Below are positions 16,884-25,201 of a stretch of 46,289 nt of DNA, piece by piece. Both the position numbers and the translations under genes were made by a program. The DNA is taken from positions 1-46,289 of the forward strand of contig JAJCXW010000072.1 in NCBI GenBank assembly GCA_029263235.1. Reading direction: 5' to 3'. Each line of letters opens with the position of its first letter. The stretch's first letter is position 1. The notes under the pieces were generated by a model, which was not told the origin of the DNA, searched no databases, and worked only from the letters and a program-made list of their open reading frames with translations. The stretch comes from Acidimicrobiales bacterium (GTDB lineage: Bacteria; Actinomycetota; Acidimicrobiia; Acidimicrobiales; Aldehydirespiratoraceae).

Positions 16884-17615
16884 ATGTTGAACCCACCAAG
16901 CCGATTGCGGAACGCCTTCGTGATGCTCGGCACGCTGTCACTCTTCGCCGCGGCGTGCGGCGGCGCCTCGGAGACCGCGACGGACACTGACCAAGGAATT
17001 GCCTCTCTCGCTGCTGATGCTTCGGACACCGCTCCAACCGAGGATCCCCAGAGGGGTGACGAGCCTGAGGCCCCCAACAACCCTGAGGACGCGTTTGCTC
17101 TCTTCAACGAGTGCATGGGCGACCTCGGCTTCGACTTCGGAAGTGTTGGCATCGTCGGTGGTGGCGAAGGTGGCTTCGGTGCTCCCATTGAGATCGAAGA
17201 GTTCGGAGGCGGTGTCGAAGACTTTGATCCGCAGGAGAGCGGAGGCTCGTTCGAGGACTTCGACGCCGGGGCCTTCGAGGAGGCCAACGAAGCCTGTGAA
17301 GGGCATCTGGCCGGAATCGATGCCGGGTTCGACCTGACACCGGAGCAGGAAGTCTTGTTCGAGGACGCCCAGATCGAATTCGCGGCCTGTATGGGTGAGC
17401 TGGGCATCGATGTTCCCGAGATTGGATCGGTGTCTGGTGGGATCGTGGTCGAGAGCTCGTCGGCTGAGGTCGAGATCGATCCACAATCCGGACTGCCTTC
17501 GTTTGATGATTCCGACTTCGACTTCGAGGCCTTCGAGGAGGCCGCCGAGTCCTGCCAGTATGTGTTCGAGCAGTACGAGGAGCTCGACGACTTGTTCGGC
17601 GAGGCCGGCCAGTGA
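16884..17615 (+). CDS. Acidic lipoprotein of unknown function
   Basis: A 243-aa protein with a signal sequence ending in LFAAACGG, a loose lipobox, so the Cys is probably lipidated. The mature part is very acidic and Gly/Phe-rich, with two pairs of short cysteine motifs in a repeat: FNECMGDLGF...NEACEGHL and FAACMGELGI...AESCQYVF. The duplicated E/A-C-M-G-[DE]-L-G pattern suggests two related helical units. GGAG lies at 16872-16875. It is the first gene of the four-gene operon with the HlyD-like adaptor, ATPase and permease, so it may be an accessory or sensing component of the exporter. No family is recognised. Confidence 0.72.
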   Translation: MLNPPSRLRNAFVMLGTLSLFAAACGGASETATDTDQGIASLAADASDTAPTEDPQRGDEPEAPNNPEDAFALFNECMGDLGFDFGSVGIVGGGEGGFGAPIEIEEFGGGVEDFDPQESGGSFEDFDAGAFEEANEACEGHLAGIDAGFDLTPEQEVLFEDAQIEFAACMGELGIDVPEIGSVSGGIVVESSSAEVEIDPQSGLPSFDDSDFDFEAFEEAAESCQYVFEQYEELDDLFGEAGQ

Positions 17616-18688
17616 GCCGTCGTAGCCTTCTGACCTCGGCGGTCGGGCTGGTAGTCGTGATCGGGGCCGCGACCGTGGCCACGACCACCGACGCTCTTTC
17701 GAGCGGGACCGATGCCGGGTCCGAGTCGACGGCCGCGTCGGCGAGCTTCGACACGGTGGACGCGCGCCGAGGCGATTTGAGCGTCGATCGAGAGTTCAAG
17801 GCATCGATCAGCTTCGGCGATTCCTGGACTGTGACGACCGCGGCGGCCGGCACGATCACCTCGCAGAATCTGATCGGAACGATTGTCGGATTCGGTGAGA
17901 CGTTGATTCGCATCGATGACAAGCCGCTGTTTCTGGCCCAAGGGGCGATGCCGATGTACCGAGAACTGTTCAAGGTCGATACCCGACAGCGCGACTTGAA
18001 CGGTAAGCGACTCGAGCTACTGACCGGACTCGATGTCGGGCAGCTCCAATCGTTCCTTCTTGACGGCGGATTCGATGCCGACGGAAAGCTCGAGGCAGAC
18101 GGCATCTTCGGGGACAGCACCGTGAAGGCGGTGAAGGCCTGGCAAGAGGCGGTGGGTCTCCCCATCACTGGTCGGGTCGACAGCGCCCAGATCGTGTTCG
18201 CCCCCGATCCTGTGCGAATTGCGTCGGACTCGCGAGTCGGGGCCGGCTTCCTCGGCCTCGAAGTGAACAACGCCGAATCGTCCGTTCTGATCGACACGTC
18301 CAATCGCGATCGCGGTGCCCTGCCCGTCGGAAGTTCAGTTCGTGTGACGCCGACCAACGCCACGACTCTCGTCGGGGTGGTCGACGATCAGGAACAGGTG
18401 AGCGGAGCCGACGGATCGCTGGTGTGGAGAACCACGATCACCGTCGACGAGGCGTTGCCCGGCGACACTTCGACGGCCACTGTCGTTGTCACCGAGACTC
18501 TCGCCGAGGATGTGCTCATCGTTCCCGTGGGAGCGTTGCTGGCCCTCGCCGAAGGGGGCTTCGCCGTCGAGGTACCCACTCAGACCGGCACGAATCTGGT
18601 GCGAGTCGAGGTGGGTGAGGTCCTCGATGGTCAAGCTGAGATCAGTGGCGACGTCGCAGTCGGTGATCAGATTGTGATGCCGACGTGA
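17612..18688 (+). CDS. Efflux adaptor with peptidoglycan-binding domain (MacA/HlyD-like)
   Basis: A 358-aa exported protein: N-terminal signal/anchor (LLTSAVGLVVVIGAATVATT), then FDTVDARRGDLSVDREFKA and a TAAAAGTITSQNLIGTIVGFGETLIRI lipoyl-like strand segment, as in MacA/HlyD adaptors. In the place usually held by the coiled-coil hairpin lies a PG_binding_1 domain (about 145-190): VGQLQSFLLDGGFDADGKL...GIFGDSTVKAVKAWQEAVGL. The C-terminal beta-barrel ends in a KOW-like GDQIVMPT. The domain could hold the exporter to the wall. The GTG start overlaps the lipoprotein stop by 4 nt. Confidence 0.82.
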   Translation: MSRRSLLTSAVGLVVVIGAATVATTTDALSSGTDAGSESTAASASFDTVDARRGDLSVDREFKASISFGDSWTVTTAAAGTITSQNLIGTIVGFGETLIRIDDKPLFLAQGAMPMYRELFKVDTRQRDLNGKRLELLTGLDVGQLQSFLLDGGFDADGKLEADGIFGDSTVKAVKAWQEAVGLPITGRVDSAQIVFAPDPVRIASDSRVGAGFLGLEVNNAESSVLIDTSNRDRGALPVGSSVRVTPTNATTLVGVVDDQEQVSGADGSLVWRTTITVDEALPGDTSTATVVVTETLAEDVLIVPVGALLALAEGGFAVEVPTQTGTNLVRVEVGEVLDGQAEISGDVAVGDQIVMPT

Positions 18689-19374
18689 CGGTTCTGGATC
18701 TCACGGGGGTTACCAAGGAATACCCCGGTTCGCCACCGGTGCGTGCTCTCGACGACGTGTCGCTGTCGGTCGATCGGGGTGAACTCCTGGCGATTGTTGG
18801 TGCGTCGGGTTCGGGGAAGTCGACGCTGCTGAACATCATCGGCACCCTCGATCGACCGACGTCCGGCCAGGTGGTGATCGAGGGGACACCGGTGGCTGAT
18901 CTTTCCGATGGCGGTCTCGCCGGGCTGCGTTCGGCCCGAATTGGCTTCGTCTTCCAGCAGTTCCACCTTCTCGAGGCCATCACGGCGGTCGACAACGTCG
19001 CCACAGGTCTGCTCTATCAGGGTGTCCGACGCGGCCGCCGACGAGCTCTCGCAACTGAGGCCCTCGAACGAGTGGGTCTCGGCAATCGCCTCCGATTCGA
19101 GCCGCCGCAGCTCTCTGGTGGTGAACGCCAGCGCATCGCCATCGCTCGTGCCATCGTCGGAGACCCGGCGATCGTGCTGGCCGATGAGCCCACCGGCAAT
19201 CTCGACAGCCACACGTCGACCGACATCGTCAACCTGCTTCGCCAACTCAACGACGACGGTTCGACAATCATCGTGATCACCCACGATCAGGACCTGGCCG
19301 CCGATCTTCCTCGTCGGGTGACGCTCAGCGACGGCCGAGTCGTGGACGACGACGCGAAGGGAGTCATATCGTGA
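18685..19374 (+). CDS. ABC transporter ATP-binding protein (MacB/LolD type)
   Basis: A 229-aa ATPase with every motif intact: Walker A GASGSGKST (39-47), Q-loop in FVFQQFHL, signature LSGGERQRIAIARA, Walker B VLADEP with the D-loop GNLDS typical of the MacB/LolD/FtsE group, and a switch His in VITHDQ. It powers the permease encoded next; both should work with the adaptor upstream as a tripartite-type exporter adapted to a Gram-positive envelope. GTG start overlaps the adaptor stop by 4 nt (GTGA). Confidence 0.94.
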   Translation: MTVLDLTGVTKEYPGSPPVRALDDVSLSVDRGELLAIVGASGSGKSTLLNIIGTLDRPTSGQVVIEGTPVADLSDGGLAGLRSARIGFVFQQFHLLEAITAVDNVATGLLYQGVRRGRRRALATEALERVGLGNRLRFEPPQLSGGERQRIAIARAIVGDPAIVLADEPTGNLDSHTSTDIVNLLRQLNDDGSTIIVITHDQDLAADLPRRVTLSDGRVVDDDAKGVIS

Positions 19375-20588
19375 AGAAGAACGCCACAGACTCACGATCT
19401 CGGTCCCACTGGAGGTCCAGGCTGTTGCCGGTCGACGCTGTCGTAACCGGCACGCATGGTCTTCGGAGTCGTAAGGGACGCACCCTGCTGACCGCGATCG
19501 GCATCGCCATCGGAATCGCGTCGATGGTCGCCGTGCTCGGCATCTCAGCGTCGAGCAAGGCCGACCTCATCGCCGAGATCGACAAGCTCGGCACCAACCT
19601 TCTTCAGGTCCAGGCGGGCAGCAACCTGTTTGGCGACAGCGCCAAACTCCCCGAGGAGGCTCCGGTCATGGTTCGCCGAGTCGGACCGGTCGAGAACGCC
19701 TCATCGCTCTCCCGACTCGACACCGACGTGCAGCGCAATCAGTACCTCGATGACAACAACGGGCTCGATGTTCTCGCCAGCGAACCGGAGCTACTCGACA
19801 CTCTCGACGGGGCGATGGCCCAAGGTCGATTCCTCGACACCGGAACCACGGCCTTGCCGACGGTCGTGCTTGGTTCCGTCGCCGCCGAACGCCTCAGTAT
19901 TCGCAGCCTTGATGGCGGCCCCACGGTGCAGATCGCCGGTCGTACCTTTGCCGTCATCGGAATCCTCGAGTCGTTGCCGCTAAACCCCGACATCGATCGC
20001 GCCGTGTTCATCGGCAACGAAGCCGCTGAGGACTTCCTGGGAGCCGAAGTGATTCCGACCGCGATCTACCTACGGGCCATCCCCGAATTCGTCGAAGACG
20101 TACGGGCGGTTCTACCTCGAACCGCCAATCCGGCTGACCCCAGCGAGGTGAACGTGTCCCGGCCCTCGGATGCTCTCGAAGCTCGGGCCCAGGTCGACGA
20201 GAATCTCCAGAACCTTCTGCTCGGCCTCGGTGGTGTGGCGCTGCTGGTCGGCGGGGTCGGTATCGCCAATGTGATGATCATCTCGGTGCTCGAACGTCGC
20301 GGCGAGATCGGACTGCGCCGAGCCTTGGGCGCGACCCGCCGTCATATCGCACTGCAGTTCGTGCTGGAGTCGGCGAGTCTCGCCACCCTCGGCGGCATTG
20401 TTGGAGTTGGCCTGGGATCAGCCGTCACCTACACCTACGCTCGCCGCCAGGATTGGCTTGTGGACATCCCCGTTCCGGCCCTTGCCGCGGGAGTGGCCGG
20501 TGCTTTGGTACTCGGGGCGCTCGCCGGGCTCTACCCGGCGATCCGGGCAGCCCGGCTCGATCCGGCCGATGCGGTGCGTCCGGCGTGA
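19371..20588 (+). CDS. ABC transporter permease (MacB/FtsX type)
   Basis: A 405-aa permease: first membrane helix in LTAIGIAIGIASMVAVLGISA, a MacB_PCD extracytoplasmic domain (about 60-270), and three C-terminal helices with FtsX features (GVGIANVMIISVLERRGEIGLRRALGATRRHI and GLYPAIRAARLDPADAVRPA). The layout is the usual one for MacB-family transporters that drive extracytoplasmic events rather than transport across the bilayer. GTG at 19371 overlaps the ATPase stop by 4 nt; it is the last gene of the operon. Confidence 0.93.
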   Translation: MKKNATDSRSRSHWRSRLLPVDAVVTGTHGLRSRKGRTLLTAIGIAIGIASMVAVLGISASSKADLIAEIDKLGTNLLQVQAGSNLFGDSAKLPEEAPVMVRRVGPVENASSLSRLDTDVQRNQYLDDNNGLDVLASEPELLDTLDGAMAQGRFLDTGTTALPTVVLGSVAAERLSIRSLDGGPTVQIAGRTFAVIGILESLPLNPDIDRAVFIGNEAAEDFLGAEVIPTAIYLRAIPEFVEDVRAVLPRTANPADPSEVNVSRPSDALEARAQVDENLQNLLLGLGGVALLVGGVGIANVMIISVLERRGEIGLRRALGATRRHIALQFVLESASLATLGGIVGVGLGSAVTYTYARRQDWLVDIPVPALAAGVAGALVLGALAGLYPAIRAARLDPADAVRPA

Positions 20589-20671
20589 TCGCCGGAACCC
20601 TTGGGCCCGCTTGGCTGATAGGAGTAGCACAACATAGGGTCCGTTTCGCATGAAGCATTGAGGACCGTGCG

Positions 20672-23600
20672 ATGAGGATTCTGGGCTGGCTGATTCTTGG
20701 CTTGTCGGCGGTTTCGCTGACGGTGGCAGTCGCTACGTGTCGTCGTCCCAGTCGCATTCGGATAAGGCTCGACGTTGTTCGTCTGGCCGTGCAGATCGCC
20801 GTGCCCATCGCCATGACGGTCGTGTTGGGCACCGACACGCCGGTCGGACTGGTGGCTGGGGCGATTGTCGTCGGGTCGGTGGCGGGAGCGATCCAAGGGT
20901 CCACGGTACGCGTGGAGGCGTCACCCAAGGGCCCCGTCTCGATCCGATCATGGCCGGCAGTAGCGGCGTGGGGAGCCGGCCTGTTGATTGCGCAAGGGGC
21001 GGGCCTCGCTAATCGATCAGGTGTCGTGTCGTTGGGCTTGGCCATTTCGTTCTTCTCGGCGGCGATGACGGCTGGAATCCTGGTTGCTAGGCATCCGAGA
21101 ACACGTTCGGGAAGTCCGGCTGTGGCCACCGCGGCTGCGGTCTCAGCCGTTCTGGTCGTGGCTGGGCTGGGCTTGGCGATCGGCGGTCTGCGGGCCGTGC
21201 CAGCCGAGGCCCAGGGAGTCCTCTCCTGTCCGGGTTCAGTGGGCGGCATCGAGCTCGACAGATCGACCCTGAGCGACAATCCCAACCGCCTCGGAGACTT
21301 CACCCTCACTTGCAACTACAGGGTCGACGCGGTTGGCAGCGGTAGCGCGAACTTCATCCTGGTCTGGCGGGGCACCGACGTGTTCACCTCGTGTCGCAGT
21401 GCGACCGACCTGGTGGAGGACCTTGAGCCCACGGCGTCGGGGCGTCAGGGCAGGACGTGGCAAAGCGGGACGCACAGGGCCTTTCTAACCGGCACGGCGT
21501 TCCCGGGAAGCCTCGTGAGCTTCGGCGATGTCGAGGCGCTCGTGCCTTCGCTTCTCTCTGCACTGGAGTCGGCCAGCTTGCCCTGTGACCATCCGGAACC
21601 TCTCCCGGAGGGATCGATCGGCTGCCCGAATGCGGTGGGATCGCTGGTGCGAGCCATCGTCAGCCTGCGCCAGATCGAAGCGCGTGGGGTAACCGTTCAG
21701 CGATGCTCCTACATCTCGGCCTATAACGACACGGGAGGCCACTCCGGCGAACTGTTGATTCAGTGGGCCACCACCAAGATCCAGGACGGCGCCCAGACGG
21801 TCTGTGGGTCGCCTCCCCACGAGTTCGATGCCGACTCGATCTCGTTCTCGAGCGCCACCAAACAGGTGACGGTTCGCTCTGCGGTCAGCGTTGTTGCCGG
21901 CGCAGCACCGTTGGAGAGGTCTGACTTTGATGCAATTGGCAGCCACCTGTTGATCGAAGCCGAATCACTGGCTCTCGACTGCCCGAATCCAGGAGACCCG
22001 GCCGCCGCACTCCCGGACGGAGTCGATTCAGTCGGCGGTGAGGTCGTCGCGCCCGGCGGTTCCGACGTGGATGGCGACGACGACTCGGCGGCTGAAGGGA
22101 GCGTGGAGGATGTCGATGACGATCCCGCTGAGGTCGATACGGGAATCGATCTCGTGGATGACGCCAGTGACATATCCGAGAATGAAGCGGTGGCAGCGTC
22201 GTTGGTCGGATTGCTGGGTGCGCTCGGTCTGACCGGTGTGTCGCTGGCCGACTGGGGAATCGGCATGACGGATCTGGCTGATGCGTGGCGTCGGGGCGGG
22301 TCCGACGGCGTCACCGATCTGCTTGGGGTCGAGCCGGTAGACGATGACGGGCTCGACCGGGTGTGGGATCCCGATGCCCAGATCGCAAGATGGTTGACCC
22401 CGGATGAAGCCGATGACTTCTACGCGGGCCAACGCCAGCAGGAGATAGCGGAACACCTCGAGGCGACCGAACGCGACCAATCGGATTGGCTCGACGACTG
22501 GATGGAGCAGGCCGACTGGGAACAAGAAGCCGAGCGGGTGAGCCGCGATGAGGCGGCGGCCGCTTGGGAACGCAACGAGCGACTCGGTGACCTCGCCCTC
22601 GACCAAGGGCGGATCGACCTTCTCGACCGCTTGAGCCGCGACGAGACGTTCTTCGATCCCGATGGCAACCTCGACGTCGCACGCCAGCAGCAGATAGCCG
22701 ACATGTTGCGGGACCATCTTTGGCGAGAGCAGGCGGCACCTGATCCTGAGTACTCCGAGACCGGGCAGTTGATCGTCGATGTCGGCCGTGCCGTCGACGA
22801 CTTCTCACGCAGCATTCCGGTGCGGATCGCAACAGGGATGGCAACGGGTGGGACCTCGGAGATCTATCACCAGGGCCGAAATGTCGTGGACGCCGTGAGG
22901 ACCTCGGCCGAGCGCTCTGTCGAATGGACCATGGATCCCCAGACCGGCACTTGGAAGCCGCCGCAGGAGGACTTCGGCGTGCTCGATGGGATCGGCATCG
23001 CGATGGACGCCAACATGCGTGAGAACGTCCCCGGCTATGGCACAGCGCGAGCTCTCACCGATCCGAACGCAACTTCCGGCCAGGTGGCAGGAGCGGTCTT
23101 CTGGGACGCGATCGGAGCCAGGATGGCGCGCGGGCAACTCGACGAGGCCATGGATCAGGTTCGATCGTTCGGCCGCGGAGTACGACCTCCGGCGGGCGTC
23201 CGGATACACGCCCCGGATGTCGACCTGCCCACGATCAGGGCGAGAGCAGGCGACACGATCGCGCCTGGCCCCTACACCGATCGTTTCCTCCCCCAGAACA
23301 GGATCGGCGACGATCTCAGCAGGCTCGGCCGCGGCGAGATGGTTCCCAACGACCTCATCCACCAGACAGGTTGGAGCCAGCCTCAGATCGACCACATGAA
23401 TCGTGTGGCCAGAGGGAACAACGCGATCATCGATGCCCGTACCACGCGGGTGGAGTCGATGCATCTCGTGCGCAACGGCCAGGCCGTACCCAAGCCGCTG
23501 TCGCTCAAGCCCAAGACGCTGAGCATCGAGGACTACTACCTCGGTGGCTGTGAACTCGACGACATCGGAAAGGTCGGGTTCTACGATCCATCGCTGGTCA

Positions 23601-24238
23601 GGCCTCGTCCCATACCCCACGACGCTCCAGCCGATCTGGCGGCAGCAATCGGACGCCGGTCGCAGCAACGTCTCGGCGAGTTCACCGACTACGGCGATCG
23701 AATTCGCAACATGAGCGGAGTCGAAGTTAGAAACGGAGTGGTCATCGACCTCGACTCTGGTCTTCCGGTTGCCGGAGACATCGATGCGGTGGCGTTTCGT
23801 GACGCGACAACCGGCCAGCCCCTCACCGGTGAGCGACTTGCTCGTACCGAAGCCATGTGGCGAAACGAGGCCTACACCAATCCCCATACCGGCGAGATCA
23901 CGCCGGCGGACGCGTCATGGCAACAGGCCGGCCCTGGCCAGCACAACGCCGAGATCACTTCGGCCGACGATGTCATCGACGGCATGGTGGCGAGCCGCGT
24001 CGCCCGGCTCGACCCCACTTCAGCCGACTACCTCAGTCAAGTTCGGCAAGCTCAGCACGAGGCGTATGAATCGGCCCGAAACCTCCAGCAGCGCCTGCTC
24101 GACTCGAGCTTGGGATCAGGGCCGGACGTATCGCTGTCGGTCGACGGCAGTGGCCCGGTGAGGATCACCGATCCGAGTTGGGCATCTCCACAGGTCCTGG
24201 GCGGGACCACATTCGGAAGGCACGGTGCAACGTCATGA
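20672..24238 (+). CDS. Multi-domain membrane protein with cyclase-toxin-like C-terminus
   Basis: An 1188-aa protein. N-terminus: five or six hydrophobic segments (1-185). Then two related Cys-containing domains (about 190-310 and 318-450), each starting with a CPxxVG motif; an acidic linker (about 455-500); a hydrophobic stretch (about 510-530); a charged helical region; and a C-terminal domain (from about 900). In the last, the order QIDHMNRVARGNNAIIDAR, KPLSLKPKT (Lys941, Lys946, Lys948), GDID (Asp1036, Asp1038) and QHNAE (His1091) follows edema factor/ExoY/CyaA: KxxxxHxKS, DxD and QHGxE. Distances are shorter than in those toxins, so activity is uncertain. The GC-rich gene looks intact and native. 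The next gene overlaps by 4 nt. Confidence 0.6.
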   Translation: MRILGWLILGLSAVSLTVAVATCRRPSRIRIRLDVVRLAVQIAVPIAMTVVLGTDTPVGLVAGAIVVGSVAGAIQGSTVRVEASPKGPVSIRSWPAVAAWGAGLLIAQGAGLANRSGVVSLGLAISFFSAAMTAGILVARHPRTRSGSPAVATAAAVSAVLVVAGLGLAIGGLRAVPAEAQGVLSCPGSVGGIELDRSTLSDNPNRLGDFTLTCNYRVDAVGSGSANFILVWRGTDVFTSCRSATDLVEDLEPTASGRQGRTWQSGTHRAFLTGTAFPGSLVSFGDVEALVPSLLSALESASLPCDHPEPLPEGSIGCPNAVGSLVRAIVSLRQIEARGVTVQRCSYISAYNDTGGHSGELLIQWATTKIQDGAQTVCGSPPHEFDADSISFSSATKQVTVRSAVSVVAGAAPLERSDFDAIGSHLLIEAESLALDCPNPGDPAAALPDGVDSVGGEVVAPGGSDVDGDDDSAAEGSVEDVDDDPAEVDTGIDLVDDASDISENEAVAASLVGLLGALGLTGVSLADWGIGMTDLADAWRRGGSDGVTDLLGVEPVDDDGLDRVWDPDAQIARWLTPDEADDFYAGQRQQEIAEHLEATERDQSDWLDDWMEQADWEQEAERVSRDEAAAAWERNERLGDLALDQGRIDLLDRLSRDETFFDPDGNLDVARQQQIADMLRDHLWREQAAPDPEYSETGQLIVDVGRAVDDFSRSIPVRIATGMATGGTSEIYHQGRNVVDAVRTSAERSVEWTMDPQTGTWKPPQEDFGVLDGIGIAMDANMRENVPGYGTARALTDPNATSGQVAGAVFWDAIGARMARGQLDEAMDQVRSFGRGVRPPAGVRIHAPDVDLPTIRARAGDTIAPGPYTDRFLPQNRIGDDLSRLGRGEMVPNDLIHQTGWSQPQIDHMNRVARGNNAIIDARTTRVESMHLVRNGQAVPKPLSLKPKTLSIEDYYLGGCELDDIGKVGFYDPSLVRPRPIPHDAPADLAAAIGRRSQQRLGEFTDYGDRIRNMSGVEVRNGVVIDLDSGLPVAGDIDAVAFRDATTGQPLTGERLARTEAMWRNEAYTNPHTGEITPADASWQQAGPGQHNAEITSADDVIDGMVASRVARLDPTSADYLSQVRQAQHEAYESARNLQQRLLDSSLGSGPDVSLSVDGSGPVRITDPSWASPQVLGGTTFGRHGATS

Positions 24239-25164
24239 CCAAATCGGACTCGACCGAGCGGTTCACGGTCACAACGGAGGAACTGGCAGGAATGTTGACC
24301 TCCGCCGGGTGTTCTCCTTCGGTGAACTCTCCGCTGCCCGCTCCGGCCGAGTCAGCCGGGGCTGCTCCTACCGAGGGACAGTCCAGGATCCTCGCCGTTG
24401 CCTCCAATCCGACAGGCGAGCTGCGAATCGTCGGCCCCGGACCCGACCGGGGGATCGGTATCAGCACGTCGTTGCTCTGGATCGACTCCAGCGGCCCCTT
24501 CGTCATCGCCACCCATACGGTTGGAGGGTTCGACCTGAGTCTGCTCCCTTCACGATCCGTGGCGCTCTCGTGGCTGGATCGTGCGCTCTCTCTGACCTCG
24601 CTGCCGAGTCCACCGGCCACCGATCGCCTCGAACTCGATCTTCCGGGCTATGCCGCGTTGCTGTCGTTGGCCGATGCCGTGTCGGATGTCCGGCTTCGTG
24701 AGCAGCTCGAGCGGAAGCAACGGCGGGTCGCCGGATTCTCGATCGATCATCTCCAGTACGCGTTCGATACTGGTCTCAGAACAGAGGACGACCGCTGGGC
24801 GGTTTCGGCGGCCCGCCTCGTCTGTCCGGTCGACTTGTCGACCGTGGCCGGCCAACTCGACAAGGGCCTCGAGCGGTTGACGATCATGGGGCTGACCAGC
24901 GTGGGAGAGGGCGGCATCGGGGTGACGCAGCTCGGATCACCCTTCGTCAGCGGTCTTTCCTCCATGCCGCGTTGTACGGGCCTGGCGACCGCTCTCACCA
25001 CGACATCAGGAATCGACGTGAGCCACCTCACGATTCACCGCTCGGCCATCGCTCTGCACATCGGGGTCTGGAAGGCCGTGGGCGAACAGCCCTGGTTGGT
25101 GTTGACCCAGCCTTCTGCGGCCGGCTTCGTCAGCCTCGTCGACGGGCTCATCAAGGGACGTTGA
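24235..25164 (+). CDS. Unknown protein coupled to the 1188-aa gene
   Basis: A 309-aa soluble-looking protein with no signal peptide and no family I recognise. ATG at 24235 overlaps the stop of the preceding gene (ATGA) and is preferred over an in-frame ATG at 24178 inside that gene. The N-terminus has a short helix (TTEELAGMLTSAG) and a Pro/Ala-rich stretch, followed by a mixed alpha/beta region. By position it may be an immunity protein, chaperone or regulator of the large protein; similar-sized partners such as EspG-type chaperones exist, but no motif supports that. Confidence 0.72.
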   Translation: MTKSDSTERFTVTTEELAGMLTSAGCSPSVNSPLPAPAESAGAAPTEGQSRILAVASNPTGELRIVGPGPDRGIGISTSLLWIDSSGPFVIATHTVGGFDLSLLPSRSVALSWLDRALSLTSLPSPPATDRLELDLPGYAALLSLADAVSDVRLREQLERKQRRVAGFSIDHLQYAFDTGLRTEDDRWAVSAARLVCPVDLSTVAGQLDKGLERLTIMGLTSVGEGGIGVTQLGSPFVSGLSSMPRCTGLATALTTTSGIDVSHLTIHRSAIALHIGVWKAVGEQPWLVLTQPSAAGFVSLVDGLIKGR

Positions 25165-25201
25165 TCAGCCCGACCGTGCCCCTCTTTGGAGCTAGGCCGT
25201 G

